From contig PHEB01000018.1 in the NCBI GenBank assembly GCA_002842735.1, positions 32,755 through 96,754 on the forward strand: DNA of 64,000 nt, given 5' to 3'. Made by a program: the position numbers and the translations under genes. The notes below the pieces were generated by a model that saw only the letters and a program-made list of their open reading frames with translations, did not search any database and was not told where the DNA came from. Each line of letters opens with the position of its first letter. The first letter of the stretch is position 1. This document shows positions 53,961 to 62,531 of this stretch, piece by piece. This DNA comes from Alphaproteobacteria bacterium HGW-Alphaproteobacteria-7. Lineage in GTDB: Bacteria; Pseudomonadota; Alphaproteobacteria; Sphingomonadales; Sphingomonadaceae.

Positions 53961-54562
53961 GCGGCGAGCCTGCCACGCTGGAACGCGCGGTCGAGGCGAC
54001 CCTGTTCGCGTCAGACGAGCCCATGACCATTGCCGCGCTGGCCGTGCATCTGGGCGGGGTTGAGCCTGCCGACCTGCGCGATGCGCTGACCGCGCTCGCC
54101 ACGCAGTATGCGGCGCGCGGGGTGCATCTGGTCGAGCGCGGCGGGCGCTGGCATTTCGAAACCGCGCCCGATCTTGCCCACTTGCTGCGGCGCGAAAAGG
54201 AGCAGGTGCGCCGGTTAAGCCGCGCGGCGACCGAAGTGCTGGCGATCATCGCTTATCACGAGCCGGTCAGCCGCGCTGAAATCGAATCGATTCGCGGGGT
54301 GCAGACCAGCGCAGGGACATTGGACGTGCTGATGGAGGCAGGCTGGATCAGGCTGGCGGGCCGCCGCGAAGTGCCGGGCCGCCCGGTGATCTATGCCACC
54401 ACGCCCGAATTCCTCGACCATTTCGGCCTCGCCAGCCGCCGCGATCTGCCGGGAATAGACGAATTGCGCGCCGCCGGGTTGCTCGATCCGGTCGATGATG
54501 CGCTGGAAGAAGCGATGCGGTTTGATCCCGATGATGCCGAAGCAGAAGGAGATAGCGCGTAA
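53957..54562 (+). CDS. scpB: Segregation and condensation protein B
   Basis: ScpB binds ScpA and stabilises the SMC complex. The 201-residue protein holds two winged helix domains: the first with LERAVEATLFASDEPMTIAA and the second with TEVLAIIAYHEPVSRAEIES and IRGVQTSAGTLDVLMEAGWI. The block GRPVIYATTPEFLDHFGLAS follows, and the protein ends with an acidic tail. It overlaps scpA by four bases and precedes tatA by 97 bases. Length fits the family. Confidence 0.95.
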   Translation: MSGEPATLERAVEATLFASDEPMTIAALAVHLGGVEPADLRDALTALATQYAARGVHLVERGGRWHFETAPDLAHLLRREKEQVRRLSRAATEVLAIIAYHEPVSRAEIESIRGVQTSAGTLDVLMEAGWIRLAGRREVPGRPVIYATTPEFLDHFGLASRRDLPGIDELRAAGLLDPVDDALEEAMRFDPDDAEAEGDSA

Positions 54563-54659
54563 CCGCGTTATCCTGCTACGGAGCCACCTACGCAGCCGGG
54601 TGGCATCCCGGCGGCAAGGCCCCTATATAAGGGGCGCAACCCAACACGAGTCTCGCCCC

Positions 54660-54896
54660 ATGAATATCGGTATCTGGCAAATTCTCATCCTCGCACTGGT
54701 CGTGCTGGTCCTGTTCGGGCGGGGGCGCATTTCGGAAATGATGGGCGATTTCGGCAAGGGCATCTCCAGTTTCAAAAAGGGGATGAGCGAGACTGATGAG
54801 CCCGCGCCCAAGGCCCGGATCGAACCGCCTGCCAACGGCGCTCCCCCGGCAGAAACCCCTGCTCCGGCAGATAAAAATGACACGACCGGCGCGTAA
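54660..54896 (+). CDS. tatA: Sec-independent translocase subunit TatA
   Basis: TatA forms the pore assembly of the twin-arginine export system. The 78-residue protein starts MNIGIWQILILALVVLVLFG with one membrane helix, then the FGRGRI hinge and amphipathic helix SEMMGDFGKGISSFKKGMSE, then a Pro/Ala-rich tail. ATG 54660 gives the standard N-terminus; an open frame upstream overlaps scpB and is not TatA-like. It precedes tatB by 35 bases. Confidence 0.96.
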   Translation: MNIGIWQILILALVVLVLFGRGRISEMMGDFGKGISSFKKGMSETDEPAPKARIEPPANGAPPAETPAPADKNDTTGA

Positions 54897-54931
54897 CCTC
54901 GCCTGAAGGAGGCGGCCAAGCCGCACCTCGC

Positions 54932-55309
54932 ATGTTCGATATCGGCGCCGCAGAACTGCTGGTCATCATCATCGTCGCGGTCGTTGTGATCGGGCCGAAG
55001 GACCTGCCGCTCGCCATGCGCGTGGCGGGCCGGTGGATCGGCAAGCTGCGGCGGGTCTCAGCCCATTTCCGCAGCGGCATTGATACGATGGTGCGCGAAG
55101 CCGAGTTGGAAGACATGGAAAAAAAGTGGAAGGCGCAGAATGAGGAAATCATGCGCCGTTCCGCTGCCCTGACCGAGGCTGAGGTCGCGGCCAGTTCCGA
55201 CGCGGAGCTGATGACCGGGCCGCCCCCGGTGGACGCGCCGCCTTCTGACACTCCATCCCAGCCTGCGCCCGAAACCCCTGCTAAAGGCGGCGATAATGCT
55301 CAAGATTGA
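54932..55309 (+). CDS. tatB: Sec-independent translocase subunit TatB
   Basis: TatB works with TatC to receive twin-arginine substrates. The 125-residue protein begins MFDIGAAELLVIIIVAVVVI with the conserved Glu in the helix, then GPKDLPLAMRVAGRWIGKLR and a long charged helix with an Ala/Pro-rich tail. It follows AAGGAGG about twenty bases before the ATG. The stop overlaps the tatC start by 14 bases. Confidence 0.95.
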   Translation: MFDIGAAELLVIIIVAVVVIGPKDLPLAMRVAGRWIGKLRRVSAHFRSGIDTMVREAELEDMEKKWKAQNEEIMRRSAALTEAEVAASSDAELMTGPPPVDAPPSDTPSQPAPETPAKGGDNAQD

Positions 55310-56093
55310 TGATCTTGACGAAAGCCGCGCGCCGCTGCTCGATCACCTGATCGAACTGCGCACCCGCATCATCCGCGCCTTATTGGCGCTGGCGGTGGGG
55401 TTTGGGGTGTGCCTGTATTTCGCCGACGATATCCTCGGCTTTCTGGTGTGGCCATTGAAGCAGGCGTTTCCTGACGGCGAAGGCCAGCTGATTTTCACCA
55501 AGCTGCCCGAAGTGTTCTTTGTCGAGCTGAAAGTCGCGCTGTTTGCGGGCTTCATGGTCAGCTTTCCGATCATCGCCAACCAACTCTGGGCGTTTGTCGC
55601 GCCGGGGTTGTATGCGCGTGAGAAAAAGGCGTTTCTTCCGTTCCTGATCGCGACCCCGGTGCTGTTTCTGGGCGGCGCGTCGCTCGCCTATTTCGTGGTG
55701 ATGCCCACCGCGTTCCGGTTCTTCCTCGGGTTTGGCGGGGAGGCGGGGGGGATGCAGCTGCAGGCCTTGCCCAGCGCGGGCGAATATCTCAGCCTGGTGA
55801 TGCAGTTCATCCTTGCCTTCGGGCTGACATTTCTGCTGCCGGTGCTGTTATTGCTGCTGCACCGCGCAGGGATTGTCACCCGCGCGCAGATGGCGGGCGC
55901 GCGGCGTTATGTGATCGTGGGGATCTTTGCGATTGCGGCGATTGTCACGCCGCCCGATCCCGGCTCGCAAATCATACTCGGGTTGCCACTGATCCTGCTG
56001 TTCGAGGCATCGCTGGTGCTGATGCGGTTGCAGGAGCGCAAGGTTGAGGCCGGGCGCGCGGCCGACACCGAGGAACAGGCAGCGGCGGAGTAA
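55296..56093 (+). CDS. tatC: Sec-independent translocase subunit TatC
   Basis: TatC is the six-helix core receptor of the Tat system. The 265-residue protein has the N-terminal signature APLLDHLIELRTRIIRALLA. The family blocks KLPEVFFVELKVALFAGFMV, FPIIANQLWAFVAPGLYARE and FVVMPTAFRFFLGFGGEAG follow, then TPPDPGSQIILGLPLILLFE. It shares 14 bases with tatB. Its TAA stop abuts the stop of the convergent amidohydrolase gene, making a 14-base palindrome. Confidence 0.97.
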   Translation: MLKIDDLDESRAPLLDHLIELRTRIIRALLALAVGFGVCLYFADDILGFLVWPLKQAFPDGEGQLIFTKLPEVFFVELKVALFAGFMVSFPIIANQLWAFVAPGLYAREKKAFLPFLIATPVLFLGGASLAYFVVMPTAFRFFLGFGGEAGGMQLQALPSAGEYLSLVMQFILAFGLTFLLPVLLLLLHRAGIVTRAQMAGARRYVIVGIFAIAAIVTPPDPGSQIILGLPLILLFEASLVLMRLQERKVEAGRAADTEEQAAAE

Positions 56094-56100
56094 TTACTCC
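56087..56100. repeat. Palindrome formed by abutting stop codons of tatC and the amidohydrolase
   Basis: GGAGTAATTACTCC is a perfect 14-base palindrome centred on the boundary of two convergent genes, each ending in GAG TAA. No bases separate the two stop codons, and no terminator hairpin is visible here. Confidence 0.7.
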
Positions 56101-57746
56101 CCGCGCACCTTCACCCCGCCGATCCACACCTCATGCACCTGCGCGGCGCGAATATCGTCGGGCGAGGCGAGCAGCGGGTCGCGGTCAACCAGCAGGAAAT
56201 CAGCGCGTTCGCCGGGGATCAGGCGCCCGAACCGCCCCTCGGCAAAGCCAGCATAGGCGGCGTCTGAAGTGAACCCGGCGAGCGCCTGTTCTCGGCTGAC
56301 GGTTTCTTGCGGCAACCACCCGCCGAACGGCTGGCCATCGGCATCGGTGCGGCTGATCGCGGCGGCGAGGCCCGCGAAGGGATCGGCAGGTTCAACCGGC
56401 GCGTCCGATCCGAACGCCAGCCGCCCGCCTGCAGCCACGATGCTACGCCACGCATAGGCTCCGCCCAGCCGATCCGGCCCCAGCCGCGCTTCGGCCATCG
56501 TCCGGTCGGACGTCTGGTGCAGCGGCTGCATCGAGGCGATGATACCGTGCTGGCCCACCCGCGCGATGTCAGCCGGATCAATGATCTGCGCGTGCTCGAT
56601 CCGCCAGCGCCGGTCGCCGGTATAGCTTTCGGAAAGCTCCTCAATCGCCGCCAGAACATCGGCATTGGCCGCATCGCCAATAGCGTGAACGGCGGTCTGG
56701 AAATTGTCCATCGCCGCGCGGCTCATCAGATTGCGTAATTGCGCCGGGGTGAGGAACGCCAGCCCCTTGACTCCGGCTTGATCGGCGTAAGGCGCCTTCA
56801 GGCTCGCCCCGCGTGATCCCAATGCGCCGTCGAGGTAAATCTTGATCCCGCCCATCCGCAGTTTGTCGTCATACAGCCAGCCGGTCGGCTGCGGCCCGGC
56901 GATCAGTTCGAGCGTGTCGAAACTGTCGGCATAGGCCATGATCCGGATGCGAAGCCGCCCGGCATCGCCCGCGCGGCGATAGGCGCCCCAATCGGCCATG
57001 TCGGTGCCCATATCGGCAACCGCTGTGACACCTTTGGCCAGCAGCACTTCCTGCGCGCGAAAGAAGGCGAGATCGCGGTCTTCGGGGCGCGGCGCGGGGA
57101 CAACCTTGGCGACCAGACCGATGGCGTTGTCGATGAACACGCCCGTTGGTTTGCCGCTAGCATCGCGTATGATCATGCCGCCTGCCGGATCGCGCGTTTC
57201 GGCGGTTACGCCTGCGGTGGTGAGCGCCAGCGTGTTTCCCCAATTGGCGTGATTATCCGCGCGTTCGAGCCACACCGGACGATCTGCCACCACTCCATCA
57301 AGCTCAGCCGCCGTGGGGAAGCGGCCTAAGCCCCACTTTTCCTGATTCCACCCGCGTCCCAAAATCCACGGGCGACCGGGATTGTCATCAGCAAACGCCT
57401 TGATCTTCGCCAGCGCATCGTCAAGCGAGGTGGTGTCCGACAGGTCGAGCGTCAGCGCGGCAAAGCCGATATCCATCACGTGCACGTGCGCGTCGATCAT
57501 GCCGGGGATCATCACGCGCCCCTGCCCATCCAGCAGGAAATCGACCGTGGGGCGTTCATCCCGGCGCCCCAGCACGGCCACAACCTTGCCGTCATCATCG
57601 AATACCAGCCCGGTAAAACGCAGCACCTTGCCTTCGCCATCAATCGTCACGCCATCGACATTGTCGATCAGCGTATCGGCCAGCGCAGGGGCAGAAAGGG
57701 CGAGCAACGAGCAGGCGGCAAAAGCAAAAGCGAGGGTGCGGCGCAT
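56094..57746 (-). CDS. Secreted amidohydrolase family protein (YtcJ-like)
   Basis: The 550-residue product has a signal peptide ending SAPALA and the urease-like amidohydrolase fold. Metal ligands are visible as DAHVHV (HxH), the lysine in GGIKIYLDGALGSRG, His in VHAIGDAANADV, His in RIEHAQIIDPADI and Asp in AFGSDAPVEPADPF. The YtcJ or imidazolonepropionase-like group (amidohydrolase_3) includes formamide deformylase and uncharacterised enzymes. The substrate is not known. It converges with tatC and is divergent from ilvA. Confidence 0.9.
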   Translation of the reverse strand: MRRTLAFAFAACSLLALSAPALADTLIDNVDGVTIDGEGKVLRFTGLVFDDDGKVVAVLGRRDERPTVDFLLDGQGRVMIPGMIDAHVHVMDIGFAALTLDLSDTTSLDDALAKIKAFADDNPGRPWILGRGWNQEKWGLGRFPTAAELDGVVADRPVWLERADNHANWGNTLALTTAGVTAETRDPAGGMIIRDASGKPTGVFIDNAIGLVAKVVPAPRPEDRDLAFFRAQEVLLAKGVTAVADMGTDMADWGAYRRAGDAGRLRIRIMAYADSFDTLELIAGPQPTGWLYDDKLRMGGIKIYLDGALGSRGASLKAPYADQAGVKGLAFLTPAQLRNLMSRAAMDNFQTAVHAIGDAANADVLAAIEELSESYTGDRRWRIEHAQIIDPADIARVGQHGIIASMQPLHQTSDRTMAEARLGPDRLGGAYAWRSIVAAGGRLAFGSDAPVEPADPFAGLAAAISRTDADGQPFGGWLPQETVSREQALAGFTSDAAYAGFAEGRFGRLIPGERADFLLVDRDPLLASPDDIRAAQVHEVWIGGVKVRGE

Positions 57747-57899
57747 GGGTTTCCTTGGGGCAGGGTGATTGTGCTGGGCAAAACAGATCGGACGCGGTGA
57801 CTATCGCCTTGCCGCGCGCTTGCCAATCGCAGCCGAATAGAAAATCCCTGCGCAAACAAATTGCCCTTGACGCGCCAACCCTCTAATCGCCGCGGCATC

Positions 57900-59162
57900 A
57901 TGTCGACACAGCCTGTATCATCCCGCCCCAAAGGTGCCGCCGCCAGCCCGGCCGACCTTACCATTGACGATGTCCGCGCCGCCGCCGCGCGGATTGATGG
58001 CGCGGTGGTCAAAACCCCGATGATGCATTCGATCACCCTGTCGGAAATCACCGGCGCGGATATCTGGCTGAAGTTTGAAAACCTGCAATTCACCGCTGCT
58101 TACAAGGAACGCGGCGCGCTCAATGCTTTGCTGCTGCTCAATGATGAACAGCGCGCGCGCGGCGTGATTGCGGCCTCGGCGGGGAACCATTCGCAGGGCC
58201 TGTCCTATCACGGCACCCGGTTGGGCGTGCCCGTCACCATCGTCATGCCGCGCACTACCCCCACGGTGAAGGTGATGCAGACCGAAAGCGTCGGCGGCAA
58301 GGTGGTGCTCGAAGGCGAAACCTTCGACGATGCCTATACCCATGCCCGGATGCTGGAAAAGGAACTGGGCCTGACCTTCGTGCATCCGTTTGACGATCCC
58401 GATGTAGCAGCGGGCGCGGGCACGGTGGCGCTGGAAATGTTCGCCGTGAAGCCTGATCTGGATTGCATCGTCACGCCGATTGGCGGGGGCGGGCTGATTT
58501 CGGGCATGGCAACCGTGGCCAAGGCATTGAACCCGGATATCGAAGTTATCGGCGTGCAGGCCGGGCTGTTTCCTTCGATGTTCGACCGGATCAAGGGCGA
58601 AAGCCACGATTGCGGCGGCGATACGCTGGCCGAAGGGATCGCGGTCAAACAGCCGGGCGATTTCACCGCGCAGGTGATCGCCCAAAAGGTTGATGACATT
58701 CTGCTGGTGGATGAACCCGCGCTGGAAAAGGCGGTGGCGCTGCTGCTCCAGATCGAAAAGACCGTGGTCGAAGGCGCGGGCGCGGCGGGGCTGGCGGCGG
58801 TGCTCAGCAATCCTGAGCGGTTTGCCGGCAAAAGCGTCGGTCTGGCGCTGTGCGGCGGCAATATCGACACCCGGCTGCTCGCCAATGTGCTGTTGCGCGA
58901 TCTGGCGCGGCAGGGGCGGCTGGCGCGGCTGCGGATCACCTTGCAGGATCGCCCCGGCGCGCTGTTCAAGGTGATGCGCCTGTTTGACGAACACAACGTC
59001 AACATCATCGAAATCTATCACCAGCGGATTTTTACCACGCTACCGGCCAAGGGCCTGATTACCGACATCGAATGCGAAGCGCGCGATGCCGATCAGGTTG
59101 ATCGGCTGGTTGAAGGCCTGCGGGCCAAGGGATATTCGGTGCAGATGGTCGAACTGGCCTGA
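57900..59162 (+). CDS. ilvA: Threonine ammonia-lyase with C-terminal ACT domain
   Basis: This PLP enzyme deaminates threonine to 2-oxobutanoate, the first step to isoleucine. The 420-residue protein has the PLP Lys69 in QFTAAYKERGALN, a Ser-Ala-Gly-Asn loop (AASAGNHSQGLSYH), the phosphate loop GGGGLISGMATVAK and a single ACT regulatory domain at the C-terminus (about 345-420, RLRITLQDRPGALFKVMRLF and VNIIEIYHQRIF). The single ACT domain marks the TdcB/ilvA short form. ATG 57900 follows a weak ribosome site; the leader before it is short. Confidence 0.93.
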   Translation: MSTQPVSSRPKGAAASPADLTIDDVRAAAARIDGAVVKTPMMHSITLSEITGADIWLKFENLQFTAAYKERGALNALLLLNDEQRARGVIAASAGNHSQGLSYHGTRLGVPVTIVMPRTTPTVKVMQTESVGGKVVLEGETFDDAYTHARMLEKELGLTFVHPFDDPDVAAGAGTVALEMFAVKPDLDCIVTPIGGGGLISGMATVAKALNPDIEVIGVQAGLFPSMFDRIKGESHDCGGDTLAEGIAVKQPGDFTAQVIAQKVDDILLVDEPALEKAVALLLQIEKTVVEGAGAAGLAAVLSNPERFAGKSVGLALCGGNIDTRLLANVLLRDLARQGRLARLRITLQDRPGALFKVMRLFDEHNVNIIEIYHQRIFTTLPAKGLITDIECEARDADQVDRLVEGLRAKGYSVQMVELA

Positions 59163-59298
59163 TCCGGGCGAAACCCGCCTTGCGGGGAAGGTGAAACGTC
59201 CCGATTCAAGCCATCGCCGATGATCATCGTGCGGCAGACCGTGCATTCCCGCGTATAATTCGCATGGATTTATGGTTAAGGGACTTTTACCGAGGGGC

Positions 59299-59352
59299 CA
59301 GTGCAGGCATAAGATTTTCTTAACGCTTGCACTGACGCGATTCACGCGTGAA
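59299..59352. promoter_or_regulatory. Inverted repeats upstream of the protein transferase gene
   Basis: CAGTGCA (59299) and TGCACTG (59328) are arms of an inverted repeat that flanks an AT-rich stretch. TTCACGCGTGAA (59341-59352) is a perfect 12-base palindrome just before the start GTG at 59369. Either may be an operator. I cannot name a protein for them. Confidence 0.35.
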
Positions 59353-59368
59353 AGGATACGCCCAACCC

Positions 59369-60214
59369 GTGACGGCACCGATCCGCTTTCCCCGGTTCTT
59401 CGTGACCAGCCCGGCGCCGTGCCCCTATCTGCCGGGGCGCAGCGAACGCAAGGTGTTCACTGAACTTAAGGGCCCCCACGCCGATCAGCTGAACGAGGCT
59501 TTGGGCCGCATCGGGTTCCGCCGCAGTCAGACGGTGGCCTATCGCCCGTCCTGCCTTGATTGTCAGGCCTGCGTTTCGGTGCGGGTGGTGGCCGGCCAAT
59601 TCCAGCCTTCGGGCACGCAAAAGCGCGATCAGAAACGCAATGATGATCTGATCGTCACCGAATGCCGCCCGTGGGCGACCGACGAACAGTTTGACTTGCT
59701 GGCGAAATATCTCGGCGCACGCCATCCTGATGGCGGTATGTTGGCGATGGATGAACTCGATTATGCCGACATGATCGAACATACTCCGGTGTCCAGCGTA
59801 GTGACCGAATATCGCGAACCGGGGCTGGGCGGACGTCCAGGGCGGCTGATCGGTGCCTGCCTGACAGACCGGCAAAGCGATGGACTGTCGATGATCTATT
59901 CGTTTTATGATCCCGACCATCAAACGCGCGCGGGGCTGGGCAATTTCATCATCCTTGATCACATCCGTCGTGCTGCCGCCGAAGGTCTGCCCTATGTCTA
60001 TCTCGGCTATTGGGTCGAAGGCAGTCCGCGGATGCAATACAAGGTGCGTTACCGTCCGCTGGAACGGCTGACCCGCGAAGGCTGGCAGTTGATGGATGCG
60101 GAAGAACAGCAGCGGCTGATCGCTGCGGCGACCGCGCCGCGACAACCGCAGGACGCGCCGCTGGTCGGTGCGCGGGGCAAGGATGGCCAGCCTGTCAAGT
60201 TTCCGGAAAGCTGA
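59369..60214 (+). CDS. bpt: Aspartate/glutamate leucyltransferase (arginyltransferase family)
   Basis: Bpt moves leucine from tRNA to N-terminal Asp or Glu and makes proteins substrates of ClpAPS. The 281-residue protein has the N-terminal Cys cluster C62-x2-C65-x2-C68 ([13 protein letters not shown]) and the GNAT-like C-terminal half with [20 protein letters not shown] and [21 protein letters not shown] chose the GTG at 59369, which has AAAGGA upstream, over an earlier GTG at 59348. Whether it takes leucine or arginine cannot be told from the sequence. It overlaps tamA by 32 bases. Confidence 0.92.
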   Translation: MTAPIRFPRFFVTSPAPCPYLPGRSERKVFTELKGPHADQLNEALGRIGFRRSQTVAYRPSCLDCQACVSVRVVAGQFQPSGTQKRDQKRNDDLIVTECRPWATDEQFDLLAKYLGARHPDGGMLAMDELDYADMIEHTPVSSVVTEYREPGLGGRPGRLIGACLTDRQSDGLSMIYSFYDPDHQTRAGLGNFIILDHIRRAAAEGLPYVYLGYWVEGSPRMQYKVRYRPLERLTREGWQLMDAEEQQRLIAAATAPRQPQDAPLVGARGKDGQPVKFPES

Positions 60215-62531
60215 GCTCCGCCGCTTTTTCAAGCTTGCTCTCGCACTCACCGCAGGATTGGGGCAGGGCGCGCTGGCGCTGACGGCGGTGCCGGTGGCGG
60301 CACAGGACGCGCCAGAGGATGTTAGCACCGCGGCAGAGCCGCCGGAGGAGGCCTTGCCCGCCCCTGAGGCTGCGCCCGAACCAGCGCCCGAACCAGCGCC
60401 GGTTCCGCTGTCGTTGGACGCGCTGATCCCGGTTGACGCGGTTGATGACCCCGATCTCTGGGCCGCAGCCGGGGTTGCCAATCCGGCCGCAGCATCGGAC
60501 GAAGCCGGCTTTGCGCTAGATGCGTCCAGCCCCGTGCTTGACCCCGCCTTGACCGGGCTTGCTCCTTCGTCAGAATCGGCTTTGATGGCTGACATTGATG
60601 CGGTTTTTGCCGATCTGACACTCGATGCGCCAACCCCACTGGAGTCCGATCCTGAGCTTGAAGCGCTCGCCAGCATCGCCGCGCCGGTGCTGGCTGAGCT
60701 GCCCGAACTGGAAGAAATCCGGATCAATAAGACTGTCGTGCTGGCGGTGCCGGTGGTGTCGGATGCCTTTCCTGAGAGTCGCAGGTTTATACAACGTTAC
60801 AAAGAGTTGTCGAATATTCGCGAGCTTGATGATGGCGCGGATTCCGCCCCGCAGGTGGCTGCCAGCGCCCGCGCGGATGAAGAATTGCTCGGTAATATGC
60901 TGCGCACTTACGGCTATTATGATGGCGACGTGGTGCGCCAGCTATCGGGTGGCCGCCGTGCGCGCGAAAACGGCGATGCCGATGCCGATAACGTCGCCAC
61001 ACAGCCCCGCGTCCGGTTCGATGTCATGCCCGGCACCCGCTACCAATTCGGCCGCGTTGACCTCGGCGCGCTGCCTGCTCTGCCGGAGCCTGACGCCAGC
61101 CGGTTGATGGCGGCGTTCGCGATCAAGCCGGGCGATCCGCTTTATGCCGATCGGATCATAGAGCGCGAGATCGAACTGCGTGTGGCGCTGGGTGAAAGCG
61201 GCTATCCCTTTGCCAATATTGAAGAACCTGAACTGCTGATCGATCACGCCCGCAACGAAGGGGATCTGACGCTGGATGTCCAGCCGGGCGGCAAATATGT
61301 GTTTGGCGAAATCGTCAGCAGCGAACCCCGGTTCCTGTCCGGGCGGCACCTTGGGCGCATCGCCCGCTTCGACCCCGGCGATGGGTTCCAGAAGAGCCTT
61401 GAAACCGACTTGCGCCGCGCGGTGATCGCCACCGGGTTGGTGTCGAGCGTTACCGTCACGCCGCGCGAAACCCGCGCGCCCGAAGGCGATCAACCGGGTG
61501 AAGTCGCGCTCGACGTCGGGTTTGAACGCGCGCCGCTGCGCACCATCGCGGGAGCCATCGGGTATGGCACCGAGGATGGTTTCAAGGTCGAGGGTCGATG
61601 GGAGCACCGCAATCTGTTCCCGCCCGAAGGCGCGCTGCGGCTGCGCACTATCCTTGGCACGCGGGAAGCGCTTGCCAGTGTCGGGGTGCGCCGCAACAAT
61701 TTCCTTGGCCGTGATCAGGTGCTCAGCGTCGATGTGTTCGCCAGCGACATCACTACCGAAGCCGTGGATTCGCGCGGATTCGGGACGCGCGCTACGTTTG
61801 AAAAGATTTCGAACCTGCTGTTTCAAAAACCGCTGAGTTGGCAAATCGGCGGTGAGTTGCTCTATACTGACGAGCGCAATCGCACCGTCAGGATAGCACC
61901 CGGAGGCCCGCTGCCGCGCCGCAGCTTTCTGATCGGCGGGCTGTTCGGCAGCGTCACATTGGATGGCAGCGATGATCTGCTCGATCCCACCAGCGGTTAT
62001 CGCGCGACGCTGTATCTCGCGCCGGAAGCGTCACGTTCGCAAGGGGCGGAGTCGTTCTATCTGCGCACGCAGGGCGATGCCAGTTACTACCAGTCGCTGG
62101 GAACGACAGTGCTGGCCGGGCGTGTGCGAGTGGCGACAATTCAGGGCGCAGATGCCGATGATATCGCGCCTTCGCGGAGGCTTTATGCCGGCGGAGGCGC
62201 ATCGGTGCGCGGGTTCGGGTTTCAGGGCGTTGGCCCGCGTGATGCTTTCGGCAACCCGATTGGCGGGGCATCGCTGGTCGAATTCGCGTTGGAAGCGCGG
62301 GTCGATACGCCGTTGTTCGATGGCGCGCTTGAAGTGGTTCCGTTCATCGATGCGGGTTCGGTCAGGCGCGGATCGACCCCCGGGTTTGATGAATTTCGCG
62401 TCGGTGCCGGGATTGGTATTCGTTACAAGACCACCTTCGGCCCGATTCGTGTCGATGTGGCGACCCCGGTCAATCCGACCCCGTTTGATAGCCCGGTGGT
62501 GGTCTATGTCAGCCTGGGGCAGGCGTTCTGA
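60183..62531 (+). CDS. tamA: Outer membrane assembly protein TamA (BamA/TamA family)
   Basis: TamA is the outer membrane Omp85 subunit of the translocation and assembly module. The 782-residue product starts [20 protein letters not shown], with a signal peptide to about residue 40. It is followed by a Pro/Ala/Glu-rich linker ([20 protein letters not shown]) and a further unusual acidic stretch up to about residue 180. POTRA-like domains ([40 protein letters not shown]) precede a 16-strand barrel with [16 protein letters not shown] near its end. The long N-terminal extension exceeds the usual length. It shares one base with tamB. Confidence 0.9.
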   Translation: MASLSSFRKAELRRFFKLALALTAGLGQGALALTAVPVAAQDAPEDVSTAAEPPEEALPAPEAAPEPAPEPAPVPLSLDALIPVDAVDDPDLWAAAGVANPAAASDEAGFALDASSPVLDPALTGLAPSSESALMADIDAVFADLTLDAPTPLESDPELEALASIAAPVLAELPELEEIRINKTVVLAVPVVSDAFPESRRFIQRYKELSNIRELDDGADSAPQVAASARADEELLGNMLRTYGYYDGDVVRQLSGGRRARENGDADADNVATQPRVRFDVMPGTRYQFGRVDLGALPALPEPDASRLMAAFAIKPGDPLYADRIIEREIELRVALGESGYPFANIEEPELLIDHARNEGDLTLDVQPGGKYVFGEIVSSEPRFLSGRHLGRIARFDPGDGFQKSLETDLRRAVIATGLVSSVTVTPRETRAPEGDQPGEVALDVGFERAPLRTIAGAIGYGTEDGFKVEGRWEHRNLFPPEGALRLRTILGTREALASVGVRRNNFLGRDQVLSVDVFASDITTEAVDSRGFGTRATFEKISNLLFQKPLSWQIGGELLYTDERNRTVRIAPGGPLPRRSFLIGGLFGSVTLDGSDDLLDPTSGYRATLYLAPEASRSQGAESFYLRTQGDASYYQSLGTTVLAGRVRVATIQGADADDIAPSRRLYAGGGASVRGFGFQGVGPRDAFGNPIGGASLVEFALEARVDTPLFDGALEVVPFIDAGSVRRGSTPGFDEFRVGAGIGIRYKTTFGPIRVDVATPVNPTPFDSPVVVYVSLGQAF

